A DNA stretch of 17,870 nt from an uncultured Akkermansia sp. (GTDB lineage Bacteria > Verrucomicrobiota > Verrucomicrobiia > Verrucomicrobiales > Akkermansiaceae). Made by a program: the position numbers and the translations under genes. The notes beneath the pieces were generated by a model that was not told the origin of the DNA, searched no databases, and worked only from the letters and a program-made list of their open reading frames with translations. Below, piece after piece: positions 8,433 to 13,004 of the stretch (the stretch's first letter is position 1; every line of letters begins with the position of its first letter). Location of the stretch: positions 1 through 17,870 of the forward strand of contig CAJGDB010000029.1 of the NCBI GenBank assembly GCA_904502165.1, read 5' to 3'.

Positions 8433-8437
8433 TTGAA
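8422..8437 (+). repeat. Upstream box shared by the two His-rich genes, copy 1
   Basis: The bases GCGCTTTATTATTGAA here match GCGCTTTATTCATGAA at 8881-8896 in 14 of 16 positions; one further matching T precedes the second copy but not this one. This copy ends 19 bp before the ATG at 8457 and overlaps the T-rich tail of the murJ terminator. It might be a common control element or a -10-like region; chance similarity is not excluded. Confidence 0.35.
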
Positions 8438-8456
8438 TCAACCTTCTGTTCTTGCC

Positions 8457-8774
8457 ATGAATCCCCTCCGTATATCCCGTAATCTTCTTCTGGCCGCACT
8501 GGCGTTGGCTGCATTGTGTGGGGCGCGTGTAGAGGCCCGTACTCATTTCAGCATCAGCATAGGCGGGCCCTGTATCCACCATCCTTGCCATCCTCCGGTA
8601 TGCCGTCCCTGTCTCCCGCCGCCGTGCACATATCACCATGTGCGGCACCCGCACCGCCATGTGCGCCCGCTCCCGCCGCCTCCCCGTGTGCATGTCCACC
8701 ATGCGCCCAGGCATCGGCATCCCGGGGTTGTTCCGCATCTCCGGAAAGGGCATCCCCATCCTCCCCGTCGTTGA
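8457..8774 (+). CDS. Small exported His/Pro/Cys-rich protein
   Basis: A 105-residue protein with a clear Sec signal peptide: MNPLRISRN, a hydrophobic core (about 10-20), and a cleavage site probably after VEA (residue 27). The mature 78 residues carry 17 histidines, 5 cysteines and many prolines and arginines, in patterns such as CIHHPCHPPVC, HPHRHV and VHVHH. It has no recognisable folded domain and looks disordered and basic. Histidine and cysteine at this density suggest binding of transition metals (Zn, Ni or Cu) outside the cytoplasm; this is inference. The ATG at 8457 is chosen over a TTG at 8433 because the signal peptide begins there. It sits between two hairpin terminators, so it is probably transcribed alone. 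A second His-rich exported protein follows. The His codons make other frames open too, but only this frame has a signal peptide. Confidence 0.75.
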   Translation: MNPLRISRNLLLAALALAALCGARVEARTHFSISIGGPCIHHPCHPPVCRPCLPPPCTYHHVRHPHRHVRPLPPPPRVHVHHAPRHRHPGVVPHLRKGHPHPPRR

Positions 8775-8803
8775 GGCAGAGACTGGATTATTTCTCCCCA
8801 CGC

Positions 8804-8839
8804 AAAGGCAGCTCTGAGTAGCTGCCTTTTTAGTTTTTT
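8804..8839 (+). terminator. Rho-independent terminator after the His-rich protein
   Basis: AAAGGCAGCT (8804-8813) and AGCTGCCTTT (8820-8829) form a perfect 10-bp stem around a 6-base loop, followed by TTTAGTTTTTT. The stop codon of the preceding gene is 29 bp upstream. Confidence 0.92.
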
Positions 8840-8880
8840 GAGAAATGTTTGAAAAACTCAAATAAACAATATCATTCAGT

Positions 8881-8896
8881 GCGCTTTATTCATGAA
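8881..8896 (+). repeat. Upstream box shared by the two His-rich genes, copy 2
   Basis: Second copy of the 16-base box (14 of 16 identical), ending 29 bp before the lipoprotein ATG at 8926. Next to it, AACAGG (8895-8900) and CCTGTT form a short inverted repeat just upstream of the start codon, which could act as an operator or mRNA hairpin. Confidence 0.35.
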
Positions 8897-8925
8897 CAGG
8901 CGCAACCCCCTGTTTACTGCAAACC

Positions 8926-9111
8926 ATGAACAAGAAGAATTTTTTTAAAATGCTGGCCATGTCCGTCGTTGTCGTTGTGAGTTTATCCAGCTGTGAGCAT
9001 TTTGCCTTGCATCTGAACCACATGCATAACTGCGGAGGCGGTGGATACCGCGTGGTACATCACAGACCTGTTGTGCATCACCACCACGTCCCCCACCACT
9101 GGCATCGATAA
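8926..9111 (+). CDS. Small His-rich lipoprotein
   Basis: A 61-residue protein with a lipoprotein signal: MNKKNFFK, a valine-rich hydrophobic core and the lipobox LSSC, making Cys23 the lipid-modified residue. The predicted mature lipoprotein has 39 residues, of which 13 are histidine (motifs HLNHMH, VVHHRP, VVHHHHVPHHWHR), plus a second cysteine (mature position 14) and a GGGG turn. Residue 2 after the lipidated Cys is Glu, so by E. coli rules it would go to the outer membrane. A metal-binding or metal-storing role at the cell surface or periplasm is plausible but inferred from composition only. It follows another His-rich exported protein and has its own terminator, shared with the convergent lpxD gene. 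No Shine-Dalgarno and no convincing promoter were identified, although a box shared with the preceding gene lies 35 bp upstream. Confidence 0.8.
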   Translation: MNKKNFFKMLAMSVVVVVSLSSCEHFALHLNHMHNCGGGGYRVVHHRPVVHHHHVPHHWHR

Positions 9112-9112
9112 A

Positions 9113-9142
9113 AAAAGCGGCTCCCTGCCGGGAGCCGCTTTT
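9113..9142. terminator. Bidirectional terminator between the lipoprotein gene and lpxD
   Basis: AAAAGCGGCTCCC (9113-9125) and GGGAGCCGCTTTT (9130-9142) form a perfect 13-bp stem with a TGCC tetraloop. T-runs follow on the plus strand and, more strongly, on the minus strand, where the A-run at 9110-9116 becomes a T-run. It lies between the convergent stop codons at 9111 and 9166. Confidence 0.93.
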
Positions 9143-9165
9143 CTTTAAGAGAAACAGGCAGGGAA

Positions 9166-10239
9166 TCAGCCCTGTTCTGCAAGAGCCTGGTTGATGAGCT
9201 CCTGAATTTCCTCAGCCTTAGCCTTGAGGGCACGCAGTTCCTTGAACGCCTCGGGCAGCTTACGCATAGCAGCAAACTGACGGGCGGCTTCTCCGTAGGG
9301 AACAGCAGGAGCACCCCAGTAGGTCTTGCCTTCTTCAAGGGAATTCATGACGCCGGAGCGGGCTGCGACAACCACCTTATCCTCGATCTTGATGTGACCC
9401 GTGATGCCGCACTGGGCAGCGATTGTCACGTAGTTGCCCACATGGGTGCTGCCGGCAATGCCGCTCTGCGCGCACATAATGCAGTGCTTGCCCATGGTGA
9501 CATTGTGGCCAATCTGAATCTGGTTGTCGAGTTTTGTGCCATCGCCAATGACCGTACGGCCAAAGCGGGCGCGGTCAATCGTTGTGTTGGCACCAATATC
9601 CACATTGTTGCCGATAACAACAATGCCCACCTGGTCAATCGTATCATAACAGCCAGTCTCCTTGTTGAGCAGGAAACCGAAGCCGTCGCCACCGATGACA
9701 GCACCGGGCTGGATGACTACCTTGTTGCCCAGAATGCAGCGTTCGCGAATGACAACATTGGGGTAGAGCTTGCAGTTCTCACCCATCTTGACAGCCTTAC
9801 AGACAACGCAGCAGGGGCCGATGTCCGAGCCGTCACCAATTTCTGCATCGGCCTCAATCACAGCATTGGGGCCCACGCAGACCTTGGTGGGATCCAGCTT
9901 GGCGGAGGGGTCAACCACAGCCGTGGGGTGAATGCCGGGAACAAAATCCGTAGAGGCCTTCATGAAATGAGCCACCAGGGCATTGAAGGCAAGAGAGGGG
10001 TTCTCCACCTCGATGAAGGCAACGCCCTCGGGGTATTGAGGAAGCGCAGGCGGAACAAGCACGGCACTGGCCTTGGTGGCCAGGAAATCATTGAAGTATT
10101 TCTCATTGCCAAGGAAGGCAATCTCGCCGGGGCAGGCGCCATCCAACGTAGCGACTCCGGAGATTTCCACCTCCGGAGCCGGTTCGTTGATGAGTTTGCC
10201 ACCGGTGAGCTTGAGAACATCGGAGAGAGTGAGGTTCAT
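9166..10239 (-). CDS. lpxD: UDP-3-O-acylglucosamine N-acyltransferase
   Basis: Adds the second acyl chain, from acyl-ACP, to UDP-3-O-acyl-glucosamine in lipid A synthesis; a cytosolic trimer. The 357 residues match the usual length. An N-terminal uridine-binding domain (about 1-100; SGVATLDGACPGEIAFL is typical) precedes a long left-handed beta-helix of hexapeptide repeats (about 105-310, e.g. DIGANTTIDRA and CVGPNAVIEA). The catalytic base is H245 in IQIGHN, equivalent to His239 of E. coli LpxD. The C-terminus is helical (ELRALKAKAEEIQELINQAL), as in the family. The start at 10239 (MNLTLSDVLKL) aligns with the normal N-terminus; an upstream in-frame ATG at 10293 would lie inside skp. It follows skp by 31 bp, the conserved order seen in many Gram-negative bacteria, but fabZ and lpxA do not follow here. 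Confidence 0.96.
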   Translation of the reverse strand: MNLTLSDVLKLTGGKLINEPAPEVEISGVATLDGACPGEIAFLGNEKYFNDFLATKASAVLVPPALPQYPEGVAFIEVENPSLAFNALVAHFMKASTDFVPGIHPTAVVDPSAKLDPTKVCVGPNAVIEADAEIGDGSDIGPCCVVCKAVKMGENCKLYPNVVIRERCILGNKVVIQPGAVIGGDGFGFLLNKETGCYDTIDQVGIVVIGNNVDIGANTTIDRARFGRTVIGDGTKLDNQIQIGHNVTMGKHCIMCAQSGIAGSTHVGNYVTIAAQCGITGHIKIEDKVVVAARSGVMNSLEEGKTYWGAPAVPYGEAARQFAAMRKLPEAFKELRALKAKAEEIQELINQALAEQG

Positions 10240-10270
10240 AATCAGCTCGGGTATTATTCGGGATTTAGAT

Positions 10271-10909
10271 TTACTTGGCAGCCGGGGTGCCATAGAGACG
10301 CTTCAGCTCTGCATCAGGATCAAAGCCCTGGGGCGCGTTGGCGTTAAGCTGCTTGAGCACCTCGGGGGTGAGGTCGATGTCCTTCTTCATGAAGGGGAAC
10401 ACGCGGGTGCCAACGCCAATCTGGGGCTGGGGAGAAATAGCGCCGGCGTCAATCACGATATCAGAGCCATTCTGGTCTGCAACGGTGTTGATGGCGGTCT
10501 GCACTTCTTCCATGAGGAGGCGCATCTCGCTGTTGCGAAGCTCGCGGAAAGCCACTTCGCGGCGCTGGACGAAATCCTTCATCTCCTGGTCAGCAGCCTT
10601 GAGTTCGTTGGCCTTGGCATTGTATTCCTCGCGCAGCTTGGCAACGGCAGAATCGGAAAGGCTGGAATCGTATTTTTCCTGAATCTTCTTCAGGTCAGCC
10701 TGCAGAGCGCGGAGTTTATCCTCACGGGTTTTGATGTCGGCCTTGATTTCTGCAAGCTGCTTCTGCAGGGATGTTTCCGTGTCGAAACGCTTGTAGAACT
10801 TGGTGTAAAGCTCCTGAACGTTGACAGAAACAATCTTGAGCTCAGCCTGGGCAGTGGCGGTAAGCGCAGCCAGGGTCACAACAGCAGTGGAGATAATGGG
10901 GAACTTCAT
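10271..10909 (-). CDS. skp: Periplasmic chaperone of the Skp/OmpH family
   Basis: A 212-residue exported protein. The signal peptide (1-22) ends in AQA before ELKIVSVN. The mature start KIVSVNVQELYTKF is typical of OmpH/Skp, where the strand of the trimer body begins. A long charged coiled coil (about 45-125, with heptad-like ...LRALQADLKKIQEKY) forms the tentacle arms, and the chain returns to the body with GSDIVIDAGAI and DIDLTPEVLKQLN, the family's usual end. A further tail of about 24 residues (NAPQGFDP onward) is longer than in E. coli Skp (161 residues in total). Skp binds unfolded outer-membrane proteins in the periplasm and delivers them to the BAM complex. It is the first gene of a probable skp-lpxD operon; bamA, which often precedes it, is absent here. 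A good promoter lies upstream. Confidence 0.92.
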   Translation of the reverse strand: MKFPIISTAVVTLAALTATAQAELKIVSVNVQELYTKFYKRFDTETSLQKQLAEIKADIKTREDKLRALQADLKKIQEKYDSSLSDSAVAKLREEYNAKANELKAADQEMKDFVQRREVAFRELRNSEMRLLMEEVQTAINTVADQNGSDIVIDAGAISPQPQIGVGTRVFPFMKKDIDLTPEVLKQLNANAPQGFDPDAELKRLYGTPAAK

Positions 10910-10934
10910 AATATGTGAGGTTTTGGATGTTCCT

Positions 10935-10962
10935 ATTCTAACGGCCGTTCAAATTAAGTCAA
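10935..10962 (-). promoter_or_regulatory. Promoter of skp-lpxD
   Basis: On the minus strand TTGACT (10957-10962) and TAGAAT (10935-10940) are 16 bp apart, the same boxes and spacing as the left-edge promoter. The expected 5' leader is about 19 bases. No purine-rich ribosome binding site lies in it. Confidence 0.65.
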
Positions 10963-10989
10963 GAAAACGTTGCGTCAGACCTTAAGATT

Positions 10990-11025
10990 CCTGTCATATC
11001 GCGGCTGCCTGTTATAGCCTGTTAT
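10990..11025 (+). repeat. Three CCTGT(T/C)AT direct repeats upstream of the OYE-like gene
   Basis: CCTGTCAT (10990-10997), CCTGTTAT (11008-11015) and CCTGTTAT (11018-11025) lie on the same strand; the last two are part of a tandem 10-base repeat GCCTGTTAT(A/T). They end 9 bp before the candidate -35 box at 11035, a usual place for activator sites. The bound factor, if any, is unknown. Confidence 0.4.
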
Positions 11026-11034
11026 TCTAACCTC

Positions 11035-11063
11035 TTGCCTGAGGCTCTGGTAGAGATTACAGT
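11035..11063 (+). promoter_or_regulatory. Candidate promoter of the OYE-like gene
   Basis: TTGCCT (11035-11040) and TACAGT (11058-11063) are 17 bp apart and end 7 bp before the ATG at 11071, predicting a leaderless transcript. An alternative -10, TATTCT (11023-11028), sits 6 bp before an in-frame TTG at 11035 but has no acceptable -35 box. Confidence 0.45.
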
Positions 11064-11070
11064 TCCGGCT

Positions 11071-12057
11071 ATGAAAGAAACAACCTCCGCTTTGTGTCTG
11101 CGTGAAACAGACCGCCTTCTGCATCCCTTTCTTCATCGTAAAATCCACATCCGTACGCGTTTGGTGATGCCATCCATGTGCTTTCGTGCTGTTCCTCGAG
11201 AAGAACTTGTGCGCGAAAGAATGCGGGCCTATACCCATGTTGCAGCCCGGCAGATTGGTTTGATTGTGACCGACCCCATCGCCGTCAATGATGAATCTGC
11301 TCGCGAGGATGATTTGACACCGGGGTTGAATGATGCAGCGGGCTGGCGTGACTGGCGGCGCATCTGCCGTGCTGTGCAGGCATCTGATTGCCGGATTGCC
11401 GCACAACTCTGTCATGCAGGTATGCTGTGCAGGTCAGGAAAAGCTGCCGGGCCATCCGGGATTGACCCTGTGAGTCTTGAACACCTGGGAGAAAGCATGA
11501 GCCGCGACCGCATCCATGAGGTCGCTCGTGCTTTCGGTGAGGCGGCAGGCATTGCAAGGCGCATCGGCTTTGATGCGGTGGAAATCCAGGGCGGGCAGGG
11601 AGGCTTGATAGAGCAGTTTCTGAATCCTGCCACGAATAAGCGGGAGGATGAATATGGAGGGGATGCTGTGTCCCGCACACGCTTTGCCTGTGAAGTGCTG
11701 CATGCCGTGCGGAAGGCGGTGGGACGGTACTTCCCCATCATTTTCCGGCTTTCATTCCGCTCGCGAACCGAGGGTGTGGCGGAGACACCCGCAGAACTGG
11801 AGTCTTTTCTGCGCCACTTCTGTGATGCCGGAGTGGATATTTTTGCCTGCAGCGGGCAGGGAGCGCATGAGCCGGCTTTTCATGGAGCCCCCTTGTCTGT
11901 TGCCGGGTGGATTCGTTTGCTCACGCAGCGCCCTGTCATTACGGATATAGGGGCAGATACCTCCAGCCTGCGTCTGATGCAGATAAATCGCGCGTTGCGT
12001 GCTGGTGAATTTGATCTGGTGGCTCTTGTACATGCCCTGGCGGCAGATACCATCTGA
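11071..12057 (+). CDS. Divergent Old Yellow Enzyme-family flavin oxidoreductase
   Basis: A 328-residue TIM-barrel protein of the NADH:flavin oxidoreductase/OYE family, whose members use FMN and NAD(P)H to reduce activated C=C bonds. Family landmarks: TRLVMPSM (normally NRIVMPPM), AAQLCHAG (residues about 108-115), FGEAAGIARRIGFDAVEI, QFLNPATNKREDEYGGD, and R226 in IIFRLSF, an FMN-contacting arginine. Two deviations are striking: the substrate-binding His pair in the usual EIHGAHGYL is Gln here (Q173 and Q176), and the C-terminus stops at ALVHALAADTI, where relatives have a phosphate-binding GR followed by a helix. FMN binding or the reaction may therefore differ. The start at 11071 is preferred to an in-frame TTG at 11035 because of the promoter fit. 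A convergent MerR gene pair lies downstream, but a regulatory link is only speculation. Confidence 0.85.
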   Translation: MKETTSALCLRETDRLLHPFLHRKIHIRTRLVMPSMCFRAVPREELVRERMRAYTHVAARQIGLIVTDPIAVNDESAREDDLTPGLNDAAGWRDWRRICRAVQASDCRIAAQLCHAGMLCRSGKAAGPSGIDPVSLEHLGESMSRDRIHEVARAFGEAAGIARRIGFDAVEIQGGQGGLIEQFLNPATNKREDEYGGDAVSRTRFACEVLHAVRKAVGRYFPIIFRLSFRSRTEGVAETPAELESFLRHFCDAGVDIFACSGQGAHEPAFHGAPLSVAGWIRLLTQRPVITDIGADTSSLRLMQINRALRAGEFDLVALVHALAADTI

Positions 12058-12091
12058 GAGATAGATGGTCAAGCAGCCGCGGAAATCAGAA

Positions 12092-12123
12092 ATGCGTTGT
12101 TCCGGTGTATCGGAACAACGCAT
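12092..12123. terminator. Perfect hairpin between convergent genes, likely terminator
   Basis: ATGCGTTGTTCCG (12092-12104) and CGGAACAACGCAT (12111-12123) make a perfect 13-bp stem with a 6-base loop. It lies between the stop codon of the OYE-like gene (12057) and that of the convergent 46-residue protein (12153). There is no strong T-run on either side, so it may act as an mRNA-stabilising hairpin or a weak bidirectional terminator. Confidence 0.7.
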
Positions 12124-12152
12124 GGATGGATGAAAACTGTTGAAACAGGCCC

Positions 12153-12293
12153 TTATGAGTCCATATTGTCGTAGCGGTCAATCATGCTGTAGATTTCCGT
12201 TACATCGCGGCGGGAGTTGCGCCCGATGATGAAAGCGGCAACAAGCAGACACAGCGCACCACCTAAGGGTGCCCATTTGGCAAGTTCTCTCAT
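12153..12293 (-). CDS. 46-residue single-pass membrane protein
   Basis: Its ATG (12291-12293) overlaps the TGA of the upstream MerR gene in an ATGA arrangement, the classic sign of translational coupling. The protein begins MRELAKWAPLGG and continues with a hydrophobic segment (about residues 7-25, LGGALCLLVAAFIIG at its core), then a charged tail, RNSRRDVTEIYSMIDRYDNM, ending at TAA. The basic residues after the membrane segment (RNSRR) suggest that the C-terminal tail faces the cytoplasm. The family is not recognised. The coupling suggests it is made together with the regulator, perhaps as a sensor partner or unrelated small envelope protein. A strong hairpin lies 30 bp beyond the stop. The reading frame is clean for all 46 codons, and the overlap is unlikely to be chance. 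Confidence 0.65.
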   Translation of the reverse strand: MRELAKWAPLGGALCLLVAAFIIGRNSRRDVTEIYSMIDRYDNMDS

Positions 12294-12829
12294 ATTTTTT
12301 TCTTGGGTTTGATAGTGCGGGGAGGACGGTTTTGTTTCGGCAAGGCGAAATCTGCGGGCGGCGTATCAGGTTCCAGCTTGCCTTCATCCGTCAGCTGGAA
12401 GGGGAACTCAATAATGCCATTGCGGGTAATGTAGGGGAATGCCTTTTCCGGATCAGCCCCGTTGCGAAGAGCTTCCATGGCATTCCTGCAGCCTTCGATG
12501 AAGAAATCTGCCAGTTGCAATCCTCTGTCAACGGCGGTCTTGAGCTTGATGAGCTGCTCGCGGGCATTGAGCATCATTTCCAGACGCTGCGGAAGAGTGG
12601 TTGCTCCTTCAATGGTGATATCCATGAAAGCCTTAATCTGCGGGAGAGTCATGCCCGCCTGCTTCATGCAGAGAACGCCCAGCAGACACCCCAGACTGGC
12701 TTCTCCATACACGCGTCGTCCGGATTCAGTGCGTTCCACATAGCGGAGCAATCCTTCTTTTTCATAAAAGCGGAGAGTGTGGATGGAAAGCCCGGTTTTT
12801 CGGGATAATGCGGAAATGCTGTATTTCAT
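12290..12829 (-). CDS. MerR-family transcriptional regulator
   Basis: A 179-residue DNA-binding protein. The N-terminal winged helix-turn-helix is clear: MKYSISALSRKTGLSIHTLR, then RFYEKEGLL and the wing ESGRRVY (about residues 1-45), followed by MKQAGMTLPQIKAFMDI and a dimerisation helix (about 75-115, RLEMMLNAREQLIKLKTAVDRG). Only two cysteines are present (one near residue 50, one near 110), so it lacks the metal-binding cysteine set of MerR, CueR or ZntR; it resembles the broad group sensing redox state, aldehydes or organic compounds. The C-terminus is basic and proline-rich (KQNRPPRTIKPKKKI) and longer than in short members. Its stop overlaps the start of a 46-residue membrane protein. 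It is convergent with the OYE-like gene and divergent from the NAD synthetase. Its ligand and targets are unknown. Confidence 0.92.
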   Translation of the reverse strand: MKYSISALSRKTGLSIHTLRFYEKEGLLRYVERTESGRRVYGEASLGCLLGVLCMKQAGMTLPQIKAFMDITIEGATTLPQRLEMMLNAREQLIKLKTAVDRGLQLADFFIEGCRNAMEALRNGADPEKAFPYITRNGIIEFPFQLTDEGKLEPDTPPADFALPKQNRPPRTIKPKKKI

Positions 12830-12855
12830 GCCGGATTAGTAGGAAGAGACGCTGC

Positions 12856-12887
12856 GGCATTATGCCATGATTTTCAGTATGGGTCAA
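12856..12887 (-). promoter_or_regulatory. Promoter of merR-like gene with a palindrome over the -10
   Basis: On the minus strand TTGACC (12882-12887) and CATAAT (12859-12864) are 17 bp apart. The -10 box lies inside the palindrome GGCATTATGCC (12856-12866), with 5-bp arms around one central base, which could be an autoregulatory operator. The expected leader is about 25 bases without a Shine-Dalgarno. Confidence 0.5.
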
Positions 12888-12962
12888 GTTTAATATGGTG
12901 GAATTTATGTGGTGATTTCGACAAATTGGATGCCTCTGGTATGCGGGCGTACGAATACGGGA

Positions 12963-12990
12963 TTGACTTTCGCCGTCAATCTGTCAGAAT
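12963..12990 (+). promoter_or_regulatory. Promoter of the NAD synthetase gene
   Basis: TTGACT (12963-12968) and CAGAAT (12985-12990) are 16 bp apart; AGAATA with 17 bp is an equivalent reading. The ATG at 13005 is 14 bp beyond, giving a leader of about 8 bases. Confidence 0.55.
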
Positions 12991-13004
12991 AGACCCGGAT
13001 TGAT

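Noticed and set aside
8516..8821. Alternative plus-strand frame of 101 codons overlapping the first His-rich gene
   Set aside because: It has no signal peptide and its stop lies within the terminator hairpin. It is a frame-shifted reading of His/Pro codons (Ala/Pro/Ser-rich).
9394..10347. Plus-strand frame of 317 codons opposite lpxD
   Set aside because: The Ala/Asn/Gly-rich translation is the antisense of hexapeptide repeats; LpxD on the minus strand is clear.
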